Assembly (NCBI GenBank): GCA_021849615.1
Contig: JAJZSQ010000009.1
Location: forward strand, 1 to 51,423
Reading direction: 5' to 3'
DNA: 51,423 nucleotides
Source of the DNA: Pseudomonadota bacterium
GTDB lineage: Bacteria > Pseudomonadota > Gammaproteobacteria > Steroidobacterales > Steroidobacteraceae
A program made the position numbers and the translations under genes. Numbering within the stretch: position 1 is the stretch's first letter; each line of letters starts with the position of its first letter. Below the pieces are notes generated by a model, which searched no databases, was not told where the DNA came from, and worked only from the letters and a program-made list of their open reading frames with translations. This document shows, in pieces, positions 8,220 through 17,342 of the stretch.

Positions 8220-11200
8220 TCAGAGCTCGCGGAACGCTCCGAGGAGCGGGAAATACAGTCCGGCGCGCACCGGCTCGGGTCCGAGCTCGCCGGCGAGCGC
8301 GCGGTACACCGAGAGCTGCGCTCGGTAGCGGTCCACTTCACGATCGAGGAACGCCTCGAGCCGTCCGCCCTCGTGCATGCTGGTCTTGAAATCGATCACC
8401 CAGCGCACGCCCTCAGCGTCGATGAACGAGCGGTCGATCACGATGCTGCGCAGCCTGCCGTCGGCCAGCCCCGAGAGCGCGAGCTCGCTGGCGGCCTCGC
8501 GGTGCGCCGCGCAGAGGATCCAGCGTCCGCGCGCATCGCCGAGCGTCGCACCGAGCGCCGCGAGCACCCGGCCGGTGGCGAACTCGAGCTGCGCGGCGGG
8601 TACCCCGTAGCGCGCGAGCTGCGCTCGGTAGAACGGCGCATGCGCCTCGAGGGCGGGCGGTGCGGGCAGCGTCCCGGCGGCCGCGCACTGCTGCAGCGCG
8701 GCATGCACCACCGTGCCGATGTGCCGTGCCGTCTCCTGCACCCAGCTGAACTCCGGCGGCTCGAGCGACTGGCCGGCGAGCGGCAGGCGCGTCAGCGGCG
8801 GTGGCGGTTCGCTCAGGGGCGCCCGCCACGGCTCGATCAGCCGCCAGCCGGCCGGTGCCGCCGGGGCACTCGCCTCGGCCTCGGGGGCGGCGGCCTGCGG
8901 GTCGAGTCCGGCGAGAAATGCCGCACCGAGCGCCGGCCACAGCCGCGCCAGGGGCGAGCCGTACGCCGGCCTCGGCAGCGTCCCGTCGCGTTTCGGTTTG
9001 AGGGTGGCGTAGAGGTGCAAAGAGCGCCGGGCGCGCGTGGCCGCGACGTAGAGCAGCCGCAGCTGCTCGTGGGCAGCGCGCCGCTCACGCAGGCGTTTGA
9101 CGAACGCACCGATGCGGCGCGGATCCTCCTCGCCCACCGGCGGGGCCGGCGCGAGCAGCAGATCGCTCTCACCGGCCTGCTCGCGCGGCAGATCGAGCCA
9201 GCGCAGCAGCGGCTCACGGTCGTGGTTGCCGCGCCGGTCCAGACCCGGAATCAACACATGATCGAACTCCAGTCCCTTGGCGTGGTGGATGGTGAGGATC
9301 TGCACCGGCTGCGCGCCGCGCGCGAGCGGCTCGGCGTACAGATTCGCGAGCAGCTCCTCGAGCGCGGCGCTGCCGAGCCGCTCGATGAGCGCGCCGCGCT
9401 CGCTCACCGCCGTGAAGAACGCACGCGCGTGACGCAGCGCATCCGCCTCATAGGCATCCGCACCGCCAAGGGCGAGCCACGTCTCCTCCAGCCAGTCGAC
9501 GAACGGCAGGCGGCCGCACCGCGCGAGCGCCTCACCGAGCACCCCGCGCACCCGCTTAAGCCGCTCCCGATCGCCCGGCTCACACCGCGCGCAGCGCTGC
9601 GGATCGTTCAGCGCCTCCCACGGCAGCGCCGCATCGCGGCGCGAGGAGAACTCGCTCAGCGTCGCCAGCGTCACGCCGCACCACGGCGCGCGCAGCACTG
9701 CGAGCCACGCCGTGCGATCGCCCAGATGACCAAGCGCGCGGGCGAGCGCCACCAGGTCGCGAACCACGGGCACTTCGGCGAGCGGCACGAGCTTGACGCC
9801 GATCGCCTCCACACCGCGCGCCTGCAGCGCCCCGATCAGCTGCTGCGCATGGCGGCGCGCCGCCACCAGTACCGCGATCGAGGCCTGCGGGTCGGCCCCC
9901 TTCAGCGCTACGATGCGCTGAAGCAGCGCCTCGCTCTCGGCGCGTCGCGTCCCGGCGGCGAACAGTCTCGACTCGACCGGCTCAGCCGCGGCCGCCGGTG
10001 TGGCGGTGCCCGGCAGACTCGGGGTGAAACTCACCGCGCTCGAGCGCAGCTCATCGTGCCGCGGAAACAGCGCCCCGAACGTCGTGTTGCACCACTCGAT
10101 CAAGGCCGGCACCGAGCGGAAGTTGCGCCGCAGCCGCAGCGGATCCAACCGCAGCGCCCCGATGCCCCGATCGCGCACGGCGAGGAAACAGCCGACTTCC
10201 GCTTCGCGGAACATGTAGATCGACTGCATCGGATCGCCAACCACGAACAGAGTCCGTCCGTCCTCCCCGTCCCAGCCGGCCGTCAGTCCCGCGATCAGCT
10301 CGGTCTGCGCCGCCGAGGTGTCCTGGAATTCATCGACGAGGATGTGCCGCAGGCGCACCCCGAGGCGCAGCGCGAGGTCACTCGGCGCCCCGTCTTCGGT
10401 GAGCGCCGCCTGGGCCGCCCCGGCGATGCGCGTGTAATCGACCTGCCCCTCGAGCGCAAAGCGCACTTCGAGCTCGGCGGCCGCCACCCTCAGCAGCCGC
10501 GAGAGTGCCGCGAGCGCCGCGGCATCGGTCGCGGTGAGCTCGGGGCGCGGCACTGCGGCCACCTCGAGCAGCCGCTCCTGCGCCGAGTCCTGCGCGGCGA
10601 GTGCCGCGATGCACTCCTGCAGCTCGGCGCGCGCGGCCGCCTCGCCGTACTCGACGCCGAGCTTGCGGTTGACCGCGCGGCGCCACTCGCCCTTCTGCGT
10701 CAGCACCAGCGCCGCCAGGCGCTGCCACGCCTCGAGCGCATCGGGCTCGGCGTCGAGCGCTCCGACGCCCGGCAGGCGCGCGAGCCGCGCGAGCAGCGCC
10801 GTCCCGAGCTGCGCACCGGCGGCGGCGAGGGCCGAGCGCACCAGGCGCTGCAGACTCGTGTTGACACGCTCGCTGAGCGCCTCAGGGGCGTGTCCGAGCA
10901 CGTGCGGCAGCCAGTGCGCCCGCTCGGCCAGCAGCTGCGCCAACAGCCGCTCGAGGTTGCCCCAGCGATTGTCGAGGCGCTCGAACCACAGGTCGGCATC
11001 GGCGGCGAGCGTCGCGTCGCGCTCAGCCCCGAGCAGCGTCTGGCGCGCCGCGAGCGCATACAGCGCCTCCGGTCGCTCCCCGAGCGTCAGCGGCCCGCCG
11101 GCACGCGCCGCGAGCGGCAAGCGGTTGGCGAGGCTGAGGTTGAACGCATCGATGGTGAGGATGCGCAGCCGCGACGGATCGGCCTCGAGGCGCCAGCCGC

Positions 11201-11513
11201 GCGCCGCGGAGCGCTCGAGCACCGCCGCGGCGAGCGTGCGCAGCCGCTCCCCGAGTGCCCCGCTGCCGCAGTGCCCGTGCAGCGCACGGTGCATCCGCTC
11301 GCGCATCTCGGCAGCCGCCCGGCGCGTGAACGTGATCGCGAGGATCTCCTGCGGATCGTCGACTACGGCGAGCAGACGCAGCAGACGTTGCGTCAGCACG
11401 GTCGTCTTGCCGGAGCCTGCTGGCGCCTGCAGCACGATGGAGCGCTGCGGATCGGTGGCCGCTTCGCGCGCGGCCTCATCGGACCCCTCGGGCCCGTCCG
11501 GCAGGACGCTCAC
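8220..11513 (-). CDS. AddA/RecB-like UvrD-type helicase with C-terminal PD-(D/E)XK nuclease
   Basis: A 1097-residue ATP-dependent helicase-exonuclease for double-strand-break processing. Walker A is APAGSGKTT (residues 30-38); further superfamily 1A motifs are ITFTRRAAAEM (Ia), ILVDEFQDTS (II), VVGDPMQSIYMFREAE (III), IHHAKGLEFDHVLIPG (V) and LLYVAATRARRSLHLY (VI). Near the C-terminus VRWVIDFKTS gives the D-x-K nuclease core, followed by a QxxxY-like element (YRAQLSVYRAL). Its start overlaps the stop of the AddB-like gene by 4 bases, so the two act as a pair. The layout fits AddA-type or the beta/gammaproteobacterial 'UvrD plus PD-(D/E)XK' pair rather than classic RecBCD. Confidence 0.9.
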   Translation of the reverse strand: MSVLPDGPEGSDEAAREAATDPQRSIVLQAPAGSGKTTVLTQRLLRLLAVVDDPQEILAITFTRRAAAEMRERMHRALHGHCGSGALGERLRTLAAAVLERSAARGWRLEADPSRLRILTIDAFNLSLANRLPLAARAGGPLTLGERPEALYALAARQTLLGAERDATLAADADLWFERLDNRWGNLERLLAQLLAERAHWLPHVLGHAPEALSERVNTSLQRLVRSALAAAGAQLGTALLARLARLPGVGALDAEPDALEAWQRLAALVLTQKGEWRRAVNRKLGVEYGEAAARAELQECIAALAAQDSAQERLLEVAAVPRPELTATDAAALAALSRLLRVAAAELEVRFALEGQVDYTRIAGAAQAALTEDGAPSDLALRLGVRLRHILVDEFQDTSAAQTELIAGLTAGWDGEDGRTLFVVGDPMQSIYMFREAEVGCFLAVRDRGIGALRLDPLRLRRNFRSVPALIEWCNTTFGALFPRHDELRSSAVSFTPSLPGTATPAAAAEPVESRLFAAGTRRAESEALLQRIVALKGADPQASIAVLVAARRHAQQLIGALQARGVEAIGVKLVPLAEVPVVRDLVALARALGHLGDRTAWLAVLRAPWCGVTLATLSEFSSRRDAALPWEALNDPQRCARCEPGDRERLKRVRGVLGEALARCGRLPFVDWLEETWLALGGADAYEADALRHARAFFTAVSERGALIERLGSAALEELLANLYAEPLARGAQPVQILTIHHAKGLEFDHVLIPGLDRRGNHDREPLLRWLDLPREQAGESDLLLAPAPPVGEEDPRRIGAFVKRLRERRAAHEQLRLLYVAATRARRSLHLYATLKPKRDGTLPRPAYGSPLARLWPALGAAFLAGLDPQAAAPEAEASAPAAPAGWRLIEPWRAPLSEPPPPLTRLPLAGQSLEPPEFSWVQETARHIGTVVHAALQQCAAAGTLPAPPALEAHAPFYRAQLARYGVPAAQLEFATGRVLAALGATLGDARGRWILCAAHREAASELALSGLADGRLRSIVIDRSFIDAEGVRWVIDFKTSMHEGGRLEAFLDREVDRYRAQLSVYRALAGELGPEPVRAGLYFPLLGAFREL

Positions 11514-14164
11514 GGCACCTCCTCGGGCAGCGCCTCGGCGGCCTCAGGTGCCTCAGCGCGCTCCCCGATGCGGCACAGCGCGCTCAGGTGGCAGAACTCG
11601 CACGCGCCGGGCTTCGGATCCACCGCCGCCGCGCCGCGCACGAACCCCGCGGCGAGCCGCTCGAGCACCGCCTGCCAGAGCGCCACGCGCGCCGCCCACG
11701 GGGACTCGCCCGACCCATCGGCCTCGACGGCCTCGACCCCCGGCAACGTATCCTCCGTCGCAGAGACGCCCCGGAAGCCGATCTCGCGGGCCGTCAGATG
11801 GACCGTTGCGAGCGCCCGCACCGCCTCCCCGAGGGCCGCGCGGTAGGCGAGCAGCTGCGGGTGCGAGGGCCGCTCGCCGTACCAGTCGGGCCGGATCGGG
11901 AGGCCGCTCTTGTAGTCGAGAATCGCGAGCGAACCGTCGCTAAGCGCATCGACGCGGTCGATGCGCAGGTTCAGCCGCGCGCCGGCGAGCGTCAGCTGCG
12001 CGGCCCGCTCGGTGTCGCGCACGGTGAACGGCTCGCGCTGCCGTTCGAGCTCGCACAGCGCGTGCATCAGCCGCACCGCGCGCCGCCGCTCGCGCCCGAG
12101 CGCGGCGGCCGAGGGCGGCGCGCCCGGTCCGGCGATGAGCGCCGCCGCGGCACGCTCGACGCAGGCCCCGATGCGCTCATCGAGTTCGGCCGGCCCGAGC
12201 GCCGCGAGCGCCGCGGAGGTTCCCAGCTCGCGCCACAGGTCCTGCAGCGCCGCGTGCAGCAACTGGCCGCGCAGATCCGCCGGCACGCCCGGCTCGCTCG
12301 ACTCGAGCGGTGCGCAGCCCAGGCGCAGCTCCGCATAGGCCCGAAACGGACAGAGGTTCTGCAGCTCCAGACTGCGCGTCCCGGCCGGCAGCGGGTCGCG
12401 CGGATCCCAGGGCCGCGTCGCGTCGCTCCAGCGCTCGAGCGCACCCTGGCGGTGCGCTCGCTCGGGCAGCCACGGCAACGGCTCGCCCTGCGGCGCTTCC
12501 AGGGGCGCCCAGCCGGCGAGCAGCGGGCTCGGCAGCACCGCCACGTCCCCGGCGCGCAGCGGCGCGGAGAGCACCAGACGCCCGGTGGCGGCCCGCCAGG
12601 CGTGCAGCAGCGCCTGCGCCTCGCGCAACCGACCGCCGGCCGAGGCCGCCGGCCACTCGGCCGCGAGCTGCACCCCGAGCGGCAGGAAGGGATTCGGATC
12701 GGGCGCCTGCGGCAGCGTGTCGTGATCGAGTCCACCGACCCAGATCCCGTCGTAGCGGACCACCGGGTCCGCGAGTGCGGCGGTCACCGTGACGGCGGCA
12801 TCCTCCTCGGCGGGCCGGTACACCGTGCGTGCGGCGAGCTCGCGCAGCCGCTCGATCGCCGCGGCGCGCTCCAACCGGTGCACGGCGGCCGACAGCTGGC
12901 CGTACTCCTCGAGCAGCTCGCGAAGGCGCAGCAGCGTCTGCTGCGCGGGGCTGTCGAGCCCGGCGGTGCCGCCCGGCCAGCCGAGCGCATCGAGGGACGC
13001 CTCGAAGCGCTCGGACCACTCGCGCGGCGAGGCGGCCGCACTGCCGAGCGCGCCGGCCGCCTGCGCGAGGCGCTCGCGGATCGCCCCGGCGACGCCGAGC
13101 GGTGCGGCCTCGAGCAGCGCCTCGAGCGTGCGCCGCTCGAGGGCCGGCGGCGCGCGCTCACGCAGCCACAGATCGAGCCGCGCGCGCCCCTCGGCCGACT
13201 CGCGCCAGCACGGCCCGCGCAACCACTCCAGGAGCGCCTCGAGGCTCACGCGCTCACCGTCGAGCAGGGCCAGTCCGGTGAGCGCGTGCGCGAGCGCCGG
13301 TTGCTGCGCGAGCGGCGCCCCGCCCTCCACCGCCGCGAGGTCGTGCCCGGCTCGCGCCGTGAGGGCCGGGTCGAGCGCCTGGCGGATCAGCGCCGCGAGC
13401 CGCCCGCAGCGCTCGAGCGAGCCGGGCAGCACCACCAGCAGCCGCGCCCCGGGCGCGGCCCGCAACTGCGCGGCGCACCAGCCGGCAATGCGATCGAGCT
13501 CCTCGGTCGGATCCGCGGCGCGGACCACCTGGGGTACGGCGTCCGGCGCCCCCGGGGCGCACCAGAGCGTCTCCCAGCCGCGGGCGGCACGGTCCGCCCG
13601 CAGGGCGCGCAGACGCGGATCTTCGAGCAGAAACCCGCACAGCGCCACGGGACGCTCATCGCCGAGCGCACCGTCCGCACCGAGCGCCTCGTCGAGGGAC
13701 CGGGCCCCAAGTGCCGCGACGCGCGCGGCCACGGCGCGCTGCACGTCCAGCAGCAACGCGGTTTCACTCTGGGGCGCGCCCCGCAGACCGGCCAGATCGA
13801 GGCCGAGTTGGGCGGCGAGCCGTCGGGCCCCGAGCAACCCCTCGGCGAGCGCCCCGGGATTGGCGAGCACGAGCGCCTCGATGGCCTCGGCCGTGCACTC
13901 GCGCCACAGCAGCCACTCCTCGGCGGCGCGCAGCAACCGCGGCGGCATCGCCCCGGCGCTCGCCTCGAGGGCGCGGCGCTCGCACTCGCGGCCGAGCCAT
14001 CCCTCGAGCGGCAGCACGTCGGGACTGGGCCACACCCGACGGCCTCGCTCCAGCTGCGCCGCCGCATGCGCCAGACGCAGCGCATGCGCGCGCCGACGGG
14101 TCGGCGTCACCAGGGTGCCCCCGGCCTCGATGACGGCCTCGAGATGCGCAGGAACCTTTATCAA
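11510..14164 (-). CDS. AddB-like PD-(D/E)XK nuclease family DNA-repair protein with Fe-S cluster
   Basis: An 884-residue partner of the helicase-nuclease downstream. It lacks a clear Walker A and has a C-terminal nuclease domain with LAILDYKSG (D-x-K). Four Cys residues fit an AddB-type [4Fe-4S] cluster: one in LQNLCPFRAYAELRLG before the nuclease core, and three in CEFCHLSALC near the C-terminus. It resembles the proteins annotated as 'probable DNA repair protein' in beta/gammaproteobacteria. The start is uncertain: the frame opens at TTG 14164 with no Shine-Dalgarno, and the family-like segment VTPTRRRAHALRLA begins only about 18 residues later. Confidence 0.85.
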   Translation of the reverse strand: MIKVPAHLEAVIEAGGTLVTPTRRRAHALRLAHAAAQLERGRRVWPSPDVLPLEGWLGRECERRALEASAGAMPPRLLRAAEEWLLWRECTAEAIEALVLANPGALAEGLLGARRLAAQLGLDLAGLRGAPQSETALLLDVQRAVAARVAALGARSLDEALGADGALGDERPVALCGFLLEDPRLRALRADRAARGWETLWCAPGAPDAVPQVVRAADPTEELDRIAGWCAAQLRAAPGARLLVVLPGSLERCGRLAALIRQALDPALTARAGHDLAAVEGGAPLAQQPALAHALTGLALLDGERVSLEALLEWLRGPCWRESAEGRARLDLWLRERAPPALERRTLEALLEAAPLGVAGAIRERLAQAAGALGSAAASPREWSERFEASLDALGWPGGTAGLDSPAQQTLLRLRELLEEYGQLSAAVHRLERAAAIERLRELAARTVYRPAEEDAAVTVTAALADPVVRYDGIWVGGLDHDTLPQAPDPNPFLPLGVQLAAEWPAASAGGRLREAQALLHAWRAATGRLVLSAPLRAGDVAVLPSPLLAGWAPLEAPQGEPLPWLPERAHRQGALERWSDATRPWDPRDPLPAGTRSLELQNLCPFRAYAELRLGCAPLESSEPGVPADLRGQLLHAALQDLWRELGTSAALAALGPAELDERIGACVERAAAALIAGPGAPPSAAALGRERRRAVRLMHALCELERQREPFTVRDTERAAQLTLAGARLNLRIDRVDALSDGSLAILDYKSGLPIRPDWYGERPSHPQLLAYRAALGEAVRALATVHLTAREIGFRGVSATEDTLPGVEAVEADGSGESPWAARVALWQAVLERLAAGFVRGAAAVDPKPGACEFCHLSALCRIGERAEAPEAAEALPEEVP

Positions 14165-14223
14165 AACAATGGGTTATTGGTTATGTCGAAGAAGCGGCTT
14201 TTAACAAATCACTTCAACGCCGT
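14165..14223 (-). promoter_or_regulatory. AT-rich gap with candidate promoter for the addB-addA-like pair
   Basis: These 59 bases between the aminotransferase stop and the repair gene start are far more AT-rich than the surroundings. On the reverse strand TTGTTA is followed after 16 bases by CATAAC, which together could be -35 and -10 elements. The -10 lies only about 20 bases from the apparent TTG start, allowing a very short leader. No terminator hairpin for the upstream operon is visible. Confidence 0.4.
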
Positions 14224-15492
14224 TCATTTGAACCGGGCGCTGGCGGACACCACGTTGTCCTGCGGCGGCGCCGAGGCGTACCCGGCGAGCAGATCCTCGA
14301 TCCGGCCGAAGACATCGAGCAGCGTCGCGCTGTCGGGCAGTGTGGTGACCCGGAAGTGGTTGCGGTACGGCACGTTGAAGCTCACCCCCGGCGCGACCAG
14401 CACGTGTTTCTGCTCGAGCAGGTCGAGCGCGAAGCGTTGATCGTCGAACCCCGGCAGACGTTCCGTGTCGACGCCGATGAACGCGTACATCGCGCCCTGC
14501 GGCGTGTTCTTCAACCGCAGGTACTGGCTGGCACCGACGGCGCGCGCAATGGCCGCGCGCGACTCGTACAGCCGTCCGCCGGGACCGATCAGATCGCCGA
14601 CCGACTGGTAACCGCCGAGGGCCGTCTGCACCGCCCACTGCGCGAGCACGTTGCTGCACAGGCGCAGCGAGCTGAGCAGATCGATGGCGCTGAGGTACTC
14701 GGCCGCGGCGCGGGTCCGCCCCGAGAACACCGCCCAGCCGACCCGGTAACCGCAGGCGCGGTACACCTTGGAGAGTCCGGAGAGCGTGGCGCACAGCGTG
14801 TCCTCGACCAGCGTGGCCATGGGCACGAACTGCGCCTCGTCATAGACCATCTGGTCGTAGATCTCGTCGCTGAAGACCACGAGCCCGGTGCGCTCGGCGA
14901 GCCGCGCCAGCCGCTCGAGCACCGCGCGCGGATAGACCGCACCGGTGGGGTTGTTCGGATTGATGACGACCAGGGCACGCGTGCGCGGGGTGATGAGCGC
15001 GGCCACTTCGTCGGGATCGGGCACGAAGCCGTTCTCCGGGCGACACGGGTAATGCACGGCGCGGCCGCCGTTCAGGGTCACCGCGGCGGTCCAGAGCGGA
15101 TAGTCCGGGCTCGGCACCAGCACCTCGTCGCCGTCGTTGAGCAGCGCCCGCAGCACCAGGTTGATCAGCTCGCTCACCCCGTTGCCGATGAACACCTCCT
15201 CGGCACTCACCCCGCTCACGCCGCGCGCCTGCTGCTGCATTACCACCGCTTCGCGCGCCGGGAAGATCCCCTTCTGGTGACAGTAGCCCTCCGCCTCGGA
15301 GAGGTTCTCGATCATCGCCAGGCGCATCGTCTCCGGCGTGCGCAGCCCGAACGCGCCGGGGTTGCCGATGTTGAGCGAGACAATCTCGTAGCCCTGTCGC
15401 TCGAGCTCGTGCGCACGGCGCGCCAGACGGCCACGGATCTCGTAGCGCACGTGGCGCAGGCTTTCGCTCGGACGAATGACGGGTTCGTTCAT
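14224..15492 (-). CDS. Class I PLP-dependent aminotransferase, alanine (AlaA)-type
   Basis: A 422-residue fold-type I aminotransferase close to the AlaA/YfbQ glutamate-pyruvate transaminases. Evidence is GNPGAFGLRTPE, EGYCHQKGIFPAREAV, NPNNPTGAVY, SDEIYDQMVYD and the PLP lysine K242 in SGLSKVYRACGYRVGW. The arginine near the C-terminus (HFRVTTLP) would bind substrate carboxylate. Start ATG 15492 overlaps the stop of the upstream ABC ATPase gene by 4 bases, implying one operon with a peptide-type transporter; it could serve to use imported amino acids, though that is inference. Confidence 0.88.
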   Translation of the reverse strand: MNEPVIRPSESLRHVRYEIRGRLARRAHELERQGYEIVSLNIGNPGAFGLRTPETMRLAMIENLSEAEGYCHQKGIFPAREAVVMQQQARGVSGVSAEEVFIGNGVSELINLVLRALLNDGDEVLVPSPDYPLWTAAVTLNGGRAVHYPCRPENGFVPDPDEVAALITPRTRALVVINPNNPTGAVYPRAVLERLARLAERTGLVVFSDEIYDQMVYDEAQFVPMATLVEDTLCATLSGLSKVYRACGYRVGWAVFSGRTRAAAEYLSAIDLLSSLRLCSNVLAQWAVQTALGGYQSVGDLIGPGGRLYESRAAIARAVGASQYLRLKNTPQGAMYAFIGVDTERLPGFDDQRFALDLLEQKHVLVAPGVSFNVPYRNHFRVTTLPDSATLLDVFGRIEDLLAGYASAPPQDNVVSASARFK

Positions 15493-17342
15493 GCTCGCAG
15501 CATACCATCGGCCCCGCGCTCCCAGTGGTGACAGGCCACCCAGTGGCCCGCACGCGCCTCGATCCACGGGGGGTGCTCCTCGGCGCAGCGCACCGAGGCG
15601 AGCGGGCAGCGGCTGCGGAACACGCACCCGCCAGGCTCGGCCGGCGGCCCCCGCTCGCTCAGGGGCACCGCGCCGAGCCGCCCGGGCTGCACGTCGGGGT
15701 CGGCAACGGGAACGGCCTCGAGCAGCGCGCGCGTATAGGGGTGCAGCGGCCGGGTGAGCAGCGCCTCGCTCGGACCAAGTTCAGCCATCCTCCCCTGATA
15801 GAGCACCAGCACGCGCTCGCACAAGCGGCGCACTGCGTTCAGATCGTGGCTGACCAACAGCACGCTCATGCCCTGCTCGCGACGCAACGCATCGAGCAGC
15901 GCACCGATCTGCCGCTGGGCGCGCACATCGAGCGCCGAGAGCGGCTCGTCGCAGACCAGCAGCCGCGGCGCGAGCATCATCGCCCGGGCGATACCGACCC
16001 GCTGGCACTGACCGCCGGAGAGCTCATGCGGTCGGCGTGCGCCGAGCGCCGGGTCGAGCCCGACGCGCTCGAGCATCGCCGCGACGCGCTCGGCCCGGGC
16101 CGCAGCGCCGAGCGCCCGGTGGTGCACCTCGAGCGGCTCGCCGACCAGCCGCTCGACCGTCAGGTGCGGATCGAGGCTCGCCAGCGGATCCTGGAAAATC
16201 AGCTGCAGGGCGCGGCGCAGCGGGCGCAGGCGCCGCTCGGGCAGCGTGCCGACGTCCCGTCCGAGCCACGCGATCCGCCCGTGTGCCACGCCGATCAGGC
16301 GCAGCGCCGCGCGCGTCAGGGTCGATTTGCCACAGCCGGACTCCCCGACCACCGCGAGCGACTCCCCGGGCGCGAGCGCAACGTTCAGCGCCTCGAGCGC
16401 CACGAACGCCGCGCGGCGCAGCCCGGGGGCCCGGCGGCGGTAGTGCACGGCGAGATCCTCCACCGCGAGCACCGGCGCACCGGTGCCGCTCGCGTCCGCC
16501 GCGGCCGCCGCGGCCGCCGGTCCGGGCGGCTCGCGCGCCGCGGCCAGCAGCTCGCGGGTATACGGCTCGCGCGGGGCATGGAACACCTGCGCGGCACTGC
16601 CGGTCTCGATCACCCGGCCGTTGCGCATCACCGCGACGCGATCCGCCAGCCCCGCCAGCGCCGCGAAATCGTGCGTCACCAGCACCAACCCGATGCCCCG
16701 CTCGCGCTTGATGTGCGCCAGCAGCGCGAGGATCTGGGCCTGGATCGTCACATCGAGCGCGGTGGTGGGCTCATCGAGAATCACCAGCTGCGGATCGCAC
16801 GAGAGCGCGATGGCGAGCAGGACCCGCTGGCGCATCCCGCCGGACAGCTCGTACGGATACTGCTGCAGACACCGTGCCGGCTCGCCGAGGCGCACCTGTT
16901 CGAGGAGTTCGAGCGCCCGGGCGCGCGCGGCGCGCGCGCTGAGGCCGGTGTGCCTGCGGATTGGCTCGGTGAGTTGCGTCCCGATGCGCAGGTGCGGGGT
17001 CAGCGCACCCATCGGGTCCTGGAACACCACGCCGATGCGCCGGCCGCGCAGCGCATCGAGGGTCCGTTCCGAGCGGCCGATGAGCTCGGTCGCACCAAAG
17101 CGTGCCTCGCCGCTCACCCTCGCGCTCGGCGGGGCAAGTCCGAGGGCGGCGAGGAACGTCAGGCTCTTGCCGGCGCCGGACTCCCCGACCACCCCGAGGC
17201 ACTCCCCGGGGTGCACCGCGAGTGACACCGCATCGACGACGGGCACGCCCGCGAAGCGCACGCTCAGGGACTTCAAGGCGAGCAACGCGGTCGCCTCGCC
17301 CGAAGCGCCGTGCGCCTCAGCGCTGGCGGGGATCGAGGACAT
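15489..17342 (-). CDS. Peptide-type ABC transporter, fused double ATPase (OppDF/YejF-like)
   Basis: A 617-residue protein with two complete ABC ATPase domains in tandem. Domain 1 has Walker A GESGAGKS, the signature LSGGMRQR and Walker B LVILDEPTTAL. Domain 2 has GESGCGKST, LSGGQCQR and LLVCDEPLSAL, and ends with the oligopeptide/dipeptide C-terminal region (CVFRSRCPLA, CAEEHPPW) that in related proteins carries Cys ligands. This is the OppD+OppF fusion seen in YejF. ATG 17342 has GGGGGA about 11 bases upstream; ATG 17354 is an alternative. Both starts lie inside the end of the permease gene. Confidence 0.93.
   Translation of the reverse strand: MSSIPASAEAHGASGEATALLALKSLSVRFAGVPVVDAVSLAVHPGECLGVVGESGAGKSLTFLAALGLAPPSARVSGEARFGATELIGRSERTLDALRGRRIGVVFQDPMGALTPHLRIGTQLTEPIRRHTGLSARAARARALELLEQVRLGEPARCLQQYPYELSGGMRQRVLLAIALSCDPQLVILDEPTTALDVTIQAQILALLAHIKRERGIGLVLVTHDFAALAGLADRVAVMRNGRVIETGSAAQVFHAPREPYTRELLAAAREPPGPAAAAAAADASGTGAPVLAVEDLAVHYRRRAPGLRRAAFVALEALNVALAPGESLAVVGESGCGKSTLTRAALRLIGVAHGRIAWLGRDVGTLPERRLRPLRRALQLIFQDPLASLDPHLTVERLVGEPLEVHHRALGAAARAERVAAMLERVGLDPALGARRPHELSGGQCQRVGIARAMMLAPRLLVCDEPLSALDVRAQRQIGALLDALRREQGMSVLLVSHDLNAVRRLCERVLVLYQGRMAELGPSEALLTRPLHPYTRALLEAVPVADPDVQPGRLGAVPLSERGPPAEPGGCVFRSRCPLASVRCAEEHPPWIEARAGHWVACHHWERGADGMLRA

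Noticed and set aside
8373-11846. Very long open frame on the forward strand (over 1100 codons) opposite the helicase-nuclease gene
   Set aside because: It is antisense to a gene with complete helicase and nuclease motifs, is rich in Arg/Gln/Ala/Pro with no domain, and is the normal by-product of high GC content.
11588-14440. Long forward-strand open frame (about 950 codons) opposite the AddB-like gene
   Set aside because: Same reason: Arg/Gln/Gly-rich antisense shadow of a well-supported gene, with no motif.
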